Positions 35,887-45,182 of a DNA stretch of 64,000 bases are shown piece by piece (the first letter of the stretch is position 1; each line of letters begins with the position of its first letter). The notes under the pieces are model-generated. The model did not search any database and was not told the DNA's origin. It saw only the letters and a list, made by a program, of their open reading frames with translations. The stretch lies in the NCBI RefSeq assembly GCF_004770745.1, contig NZ_RQGD01000034.1, positions 372,001 through 436,000 of the forward strand, read 5' to 3'. Both the position numbers and the translations under genes were made by a program. Origin of the DNA: Leptospira ognonensis (lineage in GTDB: Bacteria; Spirochaetota; Leptospiria; Leptospirales; Leptospiraceae).

Positions 35887-36672
35887 CTATTCATAGAGAC
35901 AGATTCCAAAAATACCTAAATCAAAGAAACATGTCGAAGCCTCCGTTTCTGAAGTAGAAAAAACCCACGAATAGGGACGAACCATTTGGTTTCCTGCTAT
36001 ATCTTTGATTCCAGATTTTATGACACAGATGTAAGCGGTTACTGGCAACAAATTAGAATTTGGCGAAAATAATAAACTTTGGTCTTGAATAGAAAGCACT
36101 CCAGGCGGATTTCCTTGTAAGGAAAAATTCGATTCAGATACAGTTGTTGGGTCAATCGATTCATTGAAATTGACAATGATTTTGGCATTGATTGGAAAAT
36201 TAGTTTCTCCAATTTCTGGTGAAGTCGACAAAACAGAGGGGGGCGTATTATCAACTTCCGATCCCGTTGAGAATTGATATTCATAACTTGAACTTAATCC
36301 ATTCTCAGCAGAAATTGACACAGTATAAGTTGTATTCGGCAGTAGTAAAGTAGCAGGCGTAAATACGATAAACTTCCCATTTGTCACTAATTCTCCTTCG
36401 ATTGAAGTTGAAAGATTGTTTGGTCTGATGTTTATTTGTTGTTTCGTTATGCCAGCCACATTTTTATTGAAGCCGATAAATACATTTGTATTTCTGTAGT
36501 TACTTGTTGATGAATTTTTCGGAATGATGCTCGTCACGATCAAGGCCGTATCATCTCGAAAAAACATTGAGATTATTTTTAAAAGAAATGTTTTGTCTCT
36601 ATCGATATCAGTCTTCCAAATTTGACAAGATGTAAGCAGTAAACAAATAAGTGATATAAGATGTGGATTCAT
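35887..36672 (-). CDS. Lipoprotein with two Big_5-type Ig-like domains
   Basis: The 261-residue protein has a signal peptide with lipobox LTSC (Cys about 16). Two Ig-like domains of the SwmA/Big_5 type follow. The first runs from about 45-137 (VTSIIPKNSST; NVFIGFNKNVAGI; YEYQFSTG) and the second from about 143-245 (SVLSTSPEIGETNFP; KIIVNFNESIDPTTV; SWVFSTS). The C-terminus has a CxxxxxxxxC pair (CFFDLGIFGIC). Such proteins are usually surface or periplasmic. It follows the FPGYG-domain gene by two bases and is probably in the same operon. Confidence 0.8.
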   Translation of the reverse strand: MNPHLISLICLLLTSCQIWKTDIDRDKTFLLKIISMFFRDDTALIVTSIIPKNSSTSNYRNTNVFIGFNKNVAGITKQQINIRPNNLSTSIEGELVTNGKFIVFTPATLLLPNTTYTVSISAENGLSSSYEYQFSTGSEVDNTPPSVLSTSPEIGETNFPINAKIIVNFNESIDPTTVSESNFSLQGNPPGVLSIQDQSLLFSPNSNLLPVTAYICVIKSGIKDIAGNQMVRPYSWVFSTSETEASTCFFDLGIFGICLYE

Positions 36673-36674
36673 AC

Positions 36675-37928
36675 TTAGAACCGATACCCATATTCTGCGG
36701 TAAGTAAATTTTCTTTGGAACCTGCATGCATTGAAGGGAATCTAGAATTTGATTCAAATCGAAAAAAAAATTGATCTGACTCACTGCTTTTAGTTCTTGT
36801 TGGTAAAAAGTAGGCATCCACTAAATTTAAAATATATACTGCTGCGAGGAGTGTCATTGCCGTTTGGCTTTCGATCTGGGTTTGTTTTAACTTTTCATGT
36901 CTCATATTTTCATTGAATAGGGAAATCGCATCAAGAGGAGAGTTCCAGGATAATAAAAAATATGTCTGACTCTCTTTATACATTTTTCTCTCTTCTAGAT
37001 AATTTTGGTATTGTGAAATGTTATGAAAAATGAGTCCGATGGTGACACTAGCTAAAATGATAGATTTATATTTTTGAATTTCCAGCTGATTCTGAGAATA
37101 ATGCGTATATTGACCATATCCAGGAAACATCGCAGATTTTTTGATATATGATAAGTTTTGAATGGTTACTTTTGACTTATATTCTACATCATAATACTCG
37201 AGAACCCCTCCAGCAATTTTTTTTGCGAAAATTTCACTCGCTTGGGTGAGGAGAGATAGGTTCTCCGCAATTTCTGATTCTGCAAAATCAATGCGATTTT
37301 GAGTGGGGTCAACTATATAACCATTAATAAAATATTTAGAATTTATTTTTGTAATTTTTCCAGTCAGGATTCGATTGGCATTGATTAGTTCTCCAAGTTG
37401 AATTGTGCAATCCTTTATCTCTTTCCGACAGTCTTCGTTATATTTATTCTGCTCCTGTTTGGTTTTAAGAATCGTCTGCTGATCGACCACTTCAAATAAA
37501 TTCGTTTTGACCAGATTGGTAATGATGATCTCCGTTACGGTTTCCAATTCGGAAGCTGTGACTCCATTTCCTGCTTGAAAATTTAAAAGAGCAAGCCTTG
37601 GTTTTGAACCTACATCGGCTTCCCAGTCGAATTGATCCTGAAGTGATTCTGCGATTCGAATCCTTTCATCTCTTACCGAAGTAGTCGATTCTTTTTTCGG
37701 TGTGGAGGATTCTTGTTTCATTTTTACCGGTTTTAATTTGATCGATGCGACAGAAGATTTTGAAAATGTTTTTTTGACTCCGTTTTCCGAAATGATTACA
37801 GATTCATTGTGAATTTCCGTTTTTGCATTTTCAATCACCGTTCCATTCTTTAGTTTAATAGTATCAGAGATTAGAATTTGATGTGGAAAAAAAAATAGAA
37901 ATACGATTAAAACAAACCATCTCCACAT
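36675..37928 (-). CDS. Exported protein with N-terminal beta module and C-terminal FPGYGQY domain
   Basis: The 417-residue protein has a signal peptide, then a short beta module (DTIKLKNGTVIENAKTEI to KKTFSKSSVASIKL). A central domain of about 110-250 with KPRLALLNFQAGNGVTASE and TNLFEVVDQQTILKTKQEQ resembles the periplasmic CsgG/TolB-N-type domains that assemble outer-membrane complexes. The C-terminal part begins KKSAMFPGYGQYTHYSQ with two or three hydrophobic segments. The two outer modules are shared with the protein at 6510-7565. An envelope role is inferred. Confidence 0.75.
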   Translation of the reverse strand: MWRWFVLIVFLFFFPHQILISDTIKLKNGTVIENAKTEIHNESVIISENGVKKTFSKSSVASIKLKPVKMKQESSTPKKESTTSVRDERIRIAESLQDQFDWEADVGSKPRLALLNFQAGNGVTASELETVTEIIITNLVKTNLFEVVDQQTILKTKQEQNKYNEDCRKEIKDCTIQLGELINANRILTGKITKINSKYFINGYIVDPTQNRIDFAESEIAENLSLLTQASEIFAKKIAGGVLEYYDVEYKSKVTIQNLSYIKKSAMFPGYGQYTHYSQNQLEIQKYKSIILASVTIGLIFHNISQYQNYLEERKMYKESQTYFLLSWNSPLDAISLFNENMRHEKLKQTQIESQTAMTLLAAVYILNLVDAYFLPTRTKSSESDQFFFRFESNSRFPSMHAGSKENLLTAEYGYRF

Positions 37929-38095
37929 AATCGGTCAAAGAGTCTCTTAGTCCAGGCTCTCCGTCAACAAATTATACCATTTTGTCGTTCGATAAAATAT
38001 TTCCTAATACCATTTATATTTTTTGACAAAATTCGAAATGAAAGAGACCAATATATGAGAATATTTGATCATCGGAATTTCGCCCGGAGCGTGTT

Positions 38096-38770
38096 ATGCA
38101 TCACACAGACAAATCCTTACTTGCTACCTTTTTGAGAGGTTTGATTGCCGGCATAGGATTTACATTCGGAATTTTGTCGATGGGCTTATTTGCCATCAGC
38201 CTAACGGGCACATTCAATACATTTTTTAGTGGACAGGTTGTTAAAGCCTCCGACATCAATACAAACTTTTCTACATTACGAACGGCAGTTGAATCGATAC
38301 CAGACTGGACAAAAAGCGGAGTGAATGCAGTTTTTTCTTCGGGCGCTGTCTTTATCAATACATCATCTCAGGCAAATGCTGCGACCTTAACTGTGAACGG
38401 AAGGATATCTTCAAGTGCCGTTGGAGTATATTGTGGTACTACATCCGCTACATACACGGGAAATATAGGTGGTTATTCGACAGCAAAATCGTTATGTGAA
38501 GCTTCCAGCGCCTGCAATAATGTCAATGCTCATATGTGCACTGCGCATGAACTGGCAATCTCACGACAACTAGGGATAACCATCGCAAGTAACACTTGGT
38601 TTACCTCTCATGGATATTGGGTTGGAGCGGTTCCTGCTGTCTTTGTCAGTGATTGTGAAGGTTGGACTTCAGATTCCTCTTCCATCGGTGGTTCTTTCAA
38701 TAACCCTTCGAGTACATACGGTTCTTGGAATTATTGTAATAATAACTTTAAAATTTCCTGTTGTTTATAA
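38096..38770 (+). CDS. Exported protein with Cys-rich C-terminal domain
   Basis: The 224-residue protein has an N-terminal membrane or signal segment (about 13-37). Next come a short ASDINTNFSTLRTAVE stretch like those in phage-tail and surface proteins, and a C-terminal Cys-rich domain (about 113-224) with HMCTAHELAISRQLG, DCEGWTS and a final ISCCL. At least eight Cys suggest disulfides outside the cytoplasm. The same Cys layout occurs in secreted proteins of several bacterial groups, but the function is unknown. GGAG lies eight bases before the ATG. Confidence 0.68.
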   Translation: MHHTDKSLLATFLRGLIAGIGFTFGILSMGLFAISLTGTFNTFFSGQVVKASDINTNFSTLRTAVESIPDWTKSGVNAVFSSGAVFINTSSQANAATLTVNGRISSSAVGVYCGTTSATYTGNIGGYSTAKSLCEASSACNNVNAHMCTAHELAISRQLGITIASNTWFTSHGYWVGAVPAVFVSDCEGWTSDSSSIGGSFNNPSSTYGSWNYCNNNFKISCCL

Positions 38771-38918
38771 AGAATAAAAGTTATCTTTCAAATTCTTTCT
38801 AAGAATTTCCAAAATCCGTATGTTTTGTGACAATCGTAGAAAATAACTCGATACAGGTAAAAACGATTGCCAACATTTTTCCTTTTTTACAAAATCAGAA
38901 GTATTTTAGGAGAATTAC

Positions 38919-39488
38919 ATGTCAAAAAATAGATTGGTCATTGCCGGTTTTTCACTTATGATTCTAATCGTATTTGGTTTTTTCGTTTGGTCAGGCGGAT
39001 TCTTTACACCCGTGATCAGCGAAGTGAGCGAAGGTCCAATGATATTTATTGGAATAGCACACAAAGGCCCTTATGAAAATATATCCCCTAAATTTAAAGA
39101 AGCATCAGAAAAGGCAAATTCCCTAAACATTGAAACGGAACCAATGGCCGGTATTTATTTTGATGACCCTTCTATGGAGTTAGCAGAAAACTTGCGAAGT
39201 TATGCTGGATTCATAACGACGCAAGAGAACTCCGAAAAGCTCCAGGCAAAATTTCCAGAATTTCGAACCATTCTTATTCCGAAACAGATCGTTTTAAAAG
39301 CAGAATTTCCTAACAAAGGTTTTGTTTCCATGATTCTAGCGATTAAAAAAATATATCCAAAGTTTGGTGAATATTTTGCAGAAAAAAAGATCGTGATGCC
39401 CAAATCAGACAGAGATTCGGAAAAAAATTATGCAATGGAAATTTATAATAAAGATAATATTGAGATTTTTATGACCATTCCAAAATAG
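38919..39488 (+). CDS. Membrane-anchored GyrI-like (TEX264-like) domain protein
   Basis: The 189-residue protein has one N-terminal membrane helix (about 7-27) and an outer or inner soluble domain with FIGIAHKGPYENISPKFKEA, ETEPMAGIYFDDP and IYPKFGEYFAEKK. This follows the small-molecule-binding GyrI-like fold in its TEX264-like form, which may bind a hydrophobic ligand. AGGAGA precedes the ATG. It is monocistronic, between two hairpin-poor gaps. Ligand and role are not known. Confidence 0.7.
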   Translation: MSKNRLVIAGFSLMILIVFGFFVWSGGFFTPVISEVSEGPMIFIGIAHKGPYENISPKFKEASEKANSLNIETEPMAGIYFDDPSMELAENLRSYAGFITTQENSEKLQAKFPEFRTILIPKQIVLKAEFPNKGFVSMILAIKKIYPKFGEYFAEKKIVMPKSDRDSEKNYAMEIYNKDNIEIFMTIPK

Positions 39489-39557
39489 CCAATGGAACCA
39501 GATTATGTAAAGTAAGATAGGCGTATCGTCTAACGAAATCCTTTCTTACTTTTGCAC

Positions 39558-39962
39558 TTATGCATGATACGTGTTCGTATCCGATTTTGAAAATTGAATT
39601 AAAAATGGAATAGGATACAGCATGAGGTATAAATTGGGAAGCCACCATGCTAGGTCAAACCACCCCTGGATCGCCCAGAAAGAAATGGCCATTAGCCCCG
39701 AAGTGAAAGTCAGACATAAGCTCACGATCGCAAAAAAAATCCATCTATCGTTGTTTTGTTTTAGTAAAATCAGCGATGTGAGCCCACAGAGGGAAAGCAC
39801 CAAATCCAATGGAAAAAAAGACCAATTCCAAATGACTAATGTCGGATCTTTGTAATCAGGGAAAAGCAATTCATCGGGTATCAACTTGAAATACGTGATA
39901 CCCCAGTAAAAGAGAAAACCAAAATCGATGAGAAGAAAATTTGTTTTTAATAGTTTCTTCAT
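39558..39962 (-). CDS. Small four-helix membrane protein (DUF5360-like)
   Basis: The 134-residue protein has four predicted membrane helices, with YFKLIPDELLFPDYKDPTL between the first two and conserved-looking IWNWSFFPLDLVLSLCGL. This resembles the YvaD/DUF5360 membrane protein family. No function is established. It is 19 bases downstream of the fatty acid hydroxylase gene on the same strand, so both are probably one operon. Confidence 0.68.
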   Translation of the reverse strand: MKKLLKTNFLLIDFGFLFYWGITYFKLIPDELLFPDYKDPTLVIWNWSFFPLDLVLSLCGLTSLILLKQNNDRWIFFAIVSLCLTFTSGLMAISFWAIQGWFDLAWWLPNLYLMLYPIPFLIQFSKSDTNTYHA

Positions 39963-39981
39963 TTTTTATATATCCTTGATG

Positions 39982-40779
39982 TTATGCGCTTGGCGCAGGT
40001 TCTCGGTACAGCGGACGCTTGGTAATTTCTTCAAATCGTTCTCTTGTTTCTGGAAATTCTGTGTCCATCCATCTGTCCCACCAAGTAAAATAAAGCCCAT
40101 AGTTCCCGTTGAACTTGGAATGGTGTAAATTGTGATGGGTTGATGGTGTTTTAAATTTTAAGAAGGGAATGCGATACCAATTGGCTGGATAGAGTTCATA
40201 CCCCATATGGCCGATGACATTGTATAGCGTGCTCAAGATTTGAAAAATGATGAGGCTTAAAATATGTCCTGGAATCAAAAAAACGAGGAGGAAGCTGATA
40301 CTATATTCTATAATGGATTCGATGGGATGAAAGGAAAAAGCTGTATAGGGAGTGGTATCGATGGATTCGTGATGAATCTTATGCACATATTTGAATATAC
40401 TTTTGTGGTGCATGATTCTATGCGTCCAATAAAAGTAAGTGTCATGCATTAAAAACATAAGGAGTATTGATAGGAAAAAATAGCCGATTCCATAATCATT
40501 GAAATTCGAATACAAAAGGGTGTAACCAGATTTTTCCATATAATAAATGCTTACATCAAAACATGCGAATAACAAGAGAGTAATGATGGAGCGTTTGATT
40601 TCTATACGGATTTGAGCATCGTTTGCTTTGGGTTTGGACTGAATCCTTCGTGGAAGGTAAAATTTAGTAAATTTTTTCCACAAAAGAAAAAAGGCAAGTC
40701 CTGCCATCAGAAAATACAATACAAAGTATATACCCAAATCCATTAACCAAACAGTTATGATTTCAAAAATAGTTTCCAA
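39982..40779 (-). CDS. Sterol desaturase / fatty acid hydroxylase family protein
   Basis: The 265-residue membrane protein has the three His boxes of the di-iron hydroxylase superfamily: HDTYFYWTHRIMHH (about 130-143), HKIHHESI (about 150-157) and HNLHHSKF (about 225-232), with four membrane helices around them. The family inserts oxygen or a double bond into lipids with O2 and an electron donor. Candidate substrates are membrane lipids or carotenoids; none can be chosen here. The electron donor is not in the vicinity. Confidence 0.88.
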   Translation of the reverse strand: METIFEIITVWLMDLGIYFVLYFLMAGLAFFLLWKKFTKFYLPRRIQSKPKANDAQIRIEIKRSIITLLLFACFDVSIYYMEKSGYTLLYSNFNDYGIGYFFLSILLMFLMHDTYFYWTHRIMHHKSIFKYVHKIHHESIDTTPYTAFSFHPIESIIEYSISFLLVFLIPGHILSLIIFQILSTLYNVIGHMGYELYPANWYRIPFLKFKTPSTHHNLHHSKFNGNYGLYFTWWDRWMDTEFPETRERFEEITKRPLYREPAPSA

Positions 40780-40862
40780 AGATTACCTCTATTTATTTCA
40801 TTCATTTGACCACAAGATGGAGTGTTCGTCAATGATGGGTGAGTTGATTTAGATCAAAAAGT

Positions 40863-41420
40863 TCAACTTCGGATGCGACTCAGAGTTTCTTTGGTGATAC
40901 CCAAATAAGAAGCTATGTGGGTCAAAGGAATTCGATGAAAGGAGTGGGAATATTTAATCAAAAAATAAGTATACCTTTCTTTGGCTGTTTTGAATTGAAA
41001 ATGAACTGCTCGTTCCTCTGACTCGATATAATATAATTCCATGAGCAAACGTCCGAGTTTATTAAATTCAGGAAAGGATTCATAGAGAAGATTTAGATCA
41101 TGGCGGCTGATTTCACCTAATTCACATTCTTCTAAAGCCTCAATTCCTTCCAAGGATGGTTTACCTGTTATTAAGGAGGAAATTGAGGTAGTGATTTCTC
41201 CTTCAAGAGAAAACCAAGTTGTTATATCTTTTCTTTTTTGATAAAAAAAGCCCCGAAGAAGTCCATGGTTGATGAAATAAATGGAATGAATACATTCGTT
41301 AGGCTTTAAAAGTATTTCTTTTTTCTTTAAATGTCGTATTTTTGTTTTAGAAGAAAGAGTCTCTTGGATTTCAGGGGCGAGCTTTAGGATTTTATCTATA
41401 GCCGTTAGTAAGGATTCCAT
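40863..41420 (-). CDS. Crp/Fnr-family regulator (cyclic-nucleotide-binding fold)
   Basis: The 185-residue protein has a cNMP-binding beta roll (ILLKPNECIHSIYFINHGLLRGFF; GEITTSISSLITG) and ends in a helix-turn-helix (PLTHIASYLGITKETLSRIRS). The phosphate-binding Arg/Ser pattern of CRP is not clear, so another ligand, or none, is possible. The wing after the helix-turn-helix is missing or very short, as in many short Bacteroidetes and spirochaete members. It lies 83 bases upstream of the hydroxylase gene on the same strand and may regulate it. Confidence 0.83.
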   Translation of the reverse strand: MESLLTAIDKILKLAPEIQETLSSKTKIRHLKKKEILLKPNECIHSIYFINHGLLRGFFYQKRKDITTWFSLEGEITTSISSLITGKPSLEGIEALEECELGEISRHDLNLLYESFPEFNKLGRLLMELYYIESEERAVHFQFKTAKERYTYFLIKYSHSFHRIPLTHIASYLGITKETLSRIRS

Positions 41421-41444
41421 GAAATCGCGAGAGCAGTATGATGC

Positions 41445-41915
41445 TTACTTCGGTTTAAAGTCCACATTGTCCCAATAGTCTTTTCCATAATCAAAAAAGA
41501 TTTCGTTACCTTCGGGGATCGTTTTTAAAACTTTAAATCTTGCCGTTTTCCAGCGAACAGATGTTACTAGTTCGGCATTCGGCTTGTCGGAATGGTTGAT
41601 GTATCTCGTATAATTGGATTCCCTTCCTTCTCCATAAATCCACCAGTCCTTACAGATCCAAAGTAAGTATTTCGAATCAATGTACTTTGGAGATTCGGCA
41701 TCATCATCTGTGATGATCTTACCCATATAGTATCCAACAGTATCGCCTTTATATAGGGTTTGTTTTGTGAATAGTCCCATCCCGATTCCAGGTACTGAAG
41801 ATGGTTTGATGATAAAATCCTTCTCGCTATAGATAACGGGTTTACGTTTGGCTGCCGCTTTCTTCTTCTTTCTCGGAATCACTTTCTTCTTTTTCATACG
41901 TATAGGACATAACAT
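41445..41915 (-). CDS. SET-domain protein-lysine methyltransferase
   Basis: The 156-residue protein has a Lys-rich head ([18 protein letters not shown]) and a SET domain. The domain has [21 protein letters not shown], the SAM-binding motif [13 protein letters not shown] and the catalytic-site motif [14 protein letters not shown] enzymes methylate protein lysines with SAM; in bacteria the targets are mostly unknown and may be DNA-binding or ribosomal proteins. The basic head could steer it to nucleic acid. The C-terminal post-SET Cys cluster is absent. The start may also be the Met at 41897. Confidence 0.85.
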   Translation of the reverse strand: MLCPIRMKKKKVIPRKKKKAAAKRKPVIYSEKDFIIKPSSVPGIGMGLFTKQTLYKGDTVGYYMGKIITDDDAESPKYIDSKYLLWICKDWWIYGEGRESNYTRYINHSDKPNAELVTSVRWKTARFKVLKTIPEGNEIFFDYGKDYWDNVDFKPK

Positions 41916-41997
41916 GTAAGTGAATCTAGTTTGTAAAGCCTGTACCGATTTAAGAAAGGACTGCCCAACATCCGATCATCAGAGGAGAGGGCGAAAT

Positions 41998-42141
41998 ATG
42001 TTACCAGAGACGGACCAAAATAAAAACAATGTTGTCAATTTAGCATTGTATCGTGCCAAAAAAGCTCTAGAAAAAGACGGTTTCGAAGTTGTTGAAAATC
42101 CAGAAGGAAAGATCACACTTGTCATTCGTCTTGCGAAATAA
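41998..42141 (+). CDS. Small 47-residue protein upstream of ribH
   Basis: ATG 41998 has a strong GGAGAGGG site seven bases upstream and codes for 47 residues ([44 protein letters not shown]), predicted as one helix and a beta hairpin. It lies 26 bases before ribH on the same strand. Its sequence looks like a real folded small protein. I know no function. Confidence 0.65.
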   Translation: MLPETDQNKNNVVNLALYRAKKALEKDGFEVVENPEGKITLVIRLAK

Positions 42142-42167
42142 GCCCTGATCTGGAAGATGGAAACAAA

Positions 42168-42641
42168 ATGGCAGTAAATAAAATCGAAGGCAGTCGTATT
42201 GGAAAGGGACAGAAACATTGTGTCATCGTTTCTAAGTTCAATGAGTTCATCACCGAGAGTTTACTCAAAGGGGCACTCGATGCCTTCCGGCAGCACGGGA
42301 TCCCGGAGTCCGATATCACTGTGATTTACGTACCTGGGGCCTATGAACTTCCAGGAACTGTGTCCAAAGTAATCCATTCCAAAAAGTTATCATTTTCTTC
42401 TATCATCTGCCTCGGTGCCGTCATTCGGGGTGCGACTTCTCATTACGAGTTGGTTTCAGGCGAGGCTGCGAAGGTAGGTGCCCTCTCCCTTACTTCTCAA
42501 ATTCCAGTGATTTTTGGCGTAATTACCACAGAAACGATTGAACAGGCGATTGAAAGGGCAGGAACCAAAGCAGGAAACAAGGGCTATGAGGCAGCAACCA
42601 CCGCCATAGAAATGGCAAATCTCTTCCAAGAGATCGGATGA
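42168..42641 (+). CDS. ribH: 6,7-dimethyl-8-ribityllumazine synthase
   Basis: RibH condenses the ribityl-uracil with dihydroxybutanone phosphate in riboflavin synthesis. The 157-residue protein has the family's [46 protein letters not shown] (with the catalytic His) and [20 protein letters not shown]. Its length is typical. The stop overlaps the nusB start by four bases. No FMN riboswitch is seen upstream. Confidence 0.96.
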   Translation: MAVNKIEGSRIGKGQKHCVIVSKFNEFITESLLKGALDAFRQHGIPESDITVIYVPGAYELPGTVSKVIHSKKLSFSSIICLGAVIRGATSHYELVSGEAAKVGALSLTSQIPVIFGVITTETIEQAIERAGTKAGNKGYEAATTAIEMANLFQEIG

Positions 42642-43090
42642 GTAGCAGGCATAGAGGTCGATCCCTTGCCCTGATGTGCCTCTACCAAATTGATTTGGTA
42701 GGCACAGATCCAAACCGTGCGATGAAGTTCGACTGGTATGACAAAAAAATCTCCAAAGAAGAAAAGGATTACGCCATCTTTCTCGTGAAAGGTGTCGTGG
42801 AAAAACGGGAATCGATCGATAATCTCATTAAGAAGTATTCCGAAAATTGGGAGCTATCGCGGATCTCTGTTGTGAACCGCTGCATCCTTCGGTTGTCGAT
42901 CCTTAGTCTTCAAAAAGAACCCTTCCTTGCGGGCCCCGTGGTCATAAGTGAAGCAGTTGAGTTGACAAAAGAATTTGAAACAGAAGAATCTGCACATTTC
43001 ATAAACGGTTTGTTAGATGCATTCTACAAAAAAGAGATCTTAGCAAGTAACGGCAAGCTAGGTGAACATGGAACCGATCCACAAAAATAG
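42638..43090 (+). CDS. nusB: Transcription antitermination factor NusB
   Basis: The 150-residue all-helical protein has the NusB pattern [39 protein letters not shown] and [28 protein letters not shown] (read in shorter runs). NusB with NusE (S10) binds boxA in rRNA transcripts. The ribH-nusB pairing is common in bacteria. The last 22 bases overlap the next TPR gene. Confidence 0.94.
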   Translation: MSSRHRGRSLALMCLYQIDLVGTDPNRAMKFDWYDKKISKEEKDYAIFLVKGVVEKRESIDNLIKKYSENWELSRISVVNRCILRLSILSLQKEPFLAGPVVISEAVELTKEFETEESAHFINGLLDAFYKKEILASNGKLGEHGTDPQK

Positions 43091-45182
43091 ATTTAAAATC
43101 GAAGAAGACTGGAAAAGTTCCCAACCAAGTTATTATAAGGAAGATCCTTACCTTAGAAGGCTCGACGAAAAAGAGCAAGAATCCAATTACGCGTCCAAAA
43201 CAGAAACAAACAAACCGATTTTAAGTTTTCTATTTTGGGCGACACTCATCATTTTAATTGCAGTGGTTTGTACCGCTGGCGTTTACTATTTTTATTACTA
43301 TAAAAAGACGAATCCTGAAGAAATATCCAAATCTTTATCAACCGCACCAGCTGATAGAAGGTCACTCGAATTGCTTTTGGACAAGCCTTACCTTCCAAAA
43401 GATTCGATCAATGCTGGTTTGGCCAATTGTTTAAATTCTTATTACGATCGTTATGTGAATAAAGCTTTTCGTGTTTGCGAAGAGTTTCTAAATACTCCTG
43501 GCAAAGATGAGGATAAGTCCATTGCCCTGACTGTCTTAGGTGTCATGTTTGACGAAGCAGGGCGGTATGTGAGTGCCATCGAAAGATTCGAAAAGGCCGT
43601 TCAATACGATCAAAAAAATTATTTCGCTTATTATAATCTTGCCTTAGCCTTTAAACATTCGGGTAAATTTGAAGAAGCTAGAAAGGCTGCTGCCAAAGCA
43701 AAAGAAATCGCTCCAAACGATCCACGCATTGCTCTATTAACTGGAAATCTTTACCAAGAGATAGGTGATTCAGGCGCAGCCATCGAAGCTTATAAAGAAG
43801 GCCAAGCTCTTGCGCCTAGTGACCCTGTTCTCAGTTATAATTTAGCAATCAGCTATCTGAAGCAGGGGAAAATTCCCGAGGCCATTGACGAATTTCAAAA
43901 AGCAGCTCTTGCTTCACCTAATTCCAATGTGGCGGCACTTTCGTATGGCCATCTTGGTTCCATTTTTTATGGTAGAGAAGACTTCGACAGAGCAGAATAT
44001 TATTTTAGAGAATCCGCTAGACTCAAACCTGCGGATGCCAAAAATTATTACAACCTTGGTCTCATTCAGATGAAAAAGAAGAATACCGAGGAGGCGGCTC
44101 GGTATTTTCAAAAGGCATTAGATTCAGGAGCCAATGACCCTGAAATTTACCGTTATATTTCGGAAGCCTTTATTGCCATGGGTCAGTCATCGCTTGCGAT
44201 CCAAGCACTTAAAAAAGCACTTGTTTTAAAGCCCAATGACATTGATTCTATTTTTGCACTCGCAGAGCTTTACTATAAAAAAGGTGAGCTCGTAGAAGCA
44301 GAAAACCTGTTTCGACGGATCATTCGCATGACACCTGGCGATAGTTATTCGGAGACTGCATTCGTGAATCTAGGTATCATACTCGACGAAATGGAAAGAT
44401 ACGGCGAAGCCATCCAAGCATTTGAGGCTGCAATCGTTTTGAATGCCAAAAATCTTTCCGCAAGATATAATTTAGGAATCGCATATCTGCATGCAGGTAT
44501 GCCCACAAAAGCTATCGAGAGTTTAAGAAAGGCATCAGCCATTGACCCAAGCCACGTTCCGAGTAGGCTTGCCATCGGTGATTATTACTTAGAAAATAAA
44601 TTTTATGCAGAGGCCATATCGGAATACGAAGAAATTTTAGCAGAGAAGATGGAATTGCATGAGGCACGCTTGAAGCTTGCAGAAAGTTACCTTCGAGTGC
44701 GCAATTTCACTGCAGCAGAAAAAAGTTTGGTTTATGTGTTGAATCATTCCCGGGATGGCAATGAGATCAAATTGGCTCATAGAAAACTTGCTTTATGTTA
44801 TGCGGGAAGTGGGTCGTCTGCGGGAACAGCTAAAGCCAAGGAAGAGGCATTTCGCGCCTCTCACATTGATCCCGAAGATATGGAATCTCGACTCGTACTT
44901 TCTAAAATTTTAATTGACTCAGGCTCTCTTCTCGATCGGGAAAAAGCGATAGATGAGCTAAACATCATCGTTCGTTCCGACGTCGCGCCGAGTATCGCGG
45001 CCAAAGCTCATAATTATTTAGGTGTATGCTATTTTAAGAATACAGAATTCAAAAGGGCCCTTCAGGAATTTCAGATGGCTCTTGATTTGAATCCTAATTT
45101 AACGGAAGCTTACGAAAATAAAAGGGCCGCCCGTGCCCAATATGAAAAATCCATGGATTCAAAAAAGCGGACTTTCTTTTGA
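43068..45182 (+). CDS. Membrane-anchored TPR protein
   Basis: This protein of about 704 residues has a charged cytoplasmic head (about 1-45), one membrane helix (LSFLFWATLIILIAVVCTAGVYYF, cut here for length in the fold) and a C-terminal part with roughly fourteen TPR units (for example YFAYYNLALAFKHSGKFEEA and SARYNLGIAYLHAGMPTKA). TPR superhelices bind partner proteins, often at the envelope. I chose ATG 43068 over the GTG two codons earlier because AGGTG lies just before it. It is in the ribH-nusB unit and overlaps the next gene with TTGA. Confidence 0.85.
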   Translation: MEPIHKNRFKIEEDWKSSQPSYYKEDPYLRRLDEKEQESNYASKTETNKPILSFLFWATLIILIAVVCTAGVYYFYYYKKTNPEEISKSLSTAPADRRSLELLLDKPYLPKDSINAGLANCLNSYYDRYVNKAFRVCEEFLNTPGKDEDKSIALTVLGVMFDEAGRYVSAIERFEKAVQYDQKNYFAYYNLALAFKHSGKFEEARKAAAKAKEIAPNDPRIALLTGNLYQEIGDSGAAIEAYKEGQALAPSDPVLSYNLAISYLKQGKIPEAIDEFQKAALASPNSNVAALSYGHLGSIFYGREDFDRAEYYFRESARLKPADAKNYYNLGLIQMKKKNTEEAARYFQKALDSGANDPEIYRYISEAFIAMGQSSLAIQALKKALVLKPNDIDSIFALAELYYKKGELVEAENLFRRIIRMTPGDSYSETAFVNLGIILDEMERYGEAIQAFEAAIVLNAKNLSARYNLGIAYLHAGMPTKAIESLRKASAIDPSHVPSRLAIGDYYLENKFYAEAISEYEEILAEKMELHEARLKLAESYLRVRNFTAAEKSLVYVLNHSRDGNEIKLAHRKLALCYAGSGSSAGTAKAKEEAFRASHIDPEDMESRLVLSKILIDSGSLLDREKAIDELNIIVRSDVAPSIAAKAHNYLGVCYFKNTEFKRALQEFQMALDLNPNLTEAYENKRAARAQYEKSMDSKKRTFF

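Noticed and set aside
33419..39535. GTCTAACGAA and GCCTAACGAA sequences resembling integron attC cores (near 33419, 33677 and 39525)
   Set aside because: No matching GTTRRRY partner lies at a suitable distance and no integrase is seen; chance or a weak repeat is likelier.
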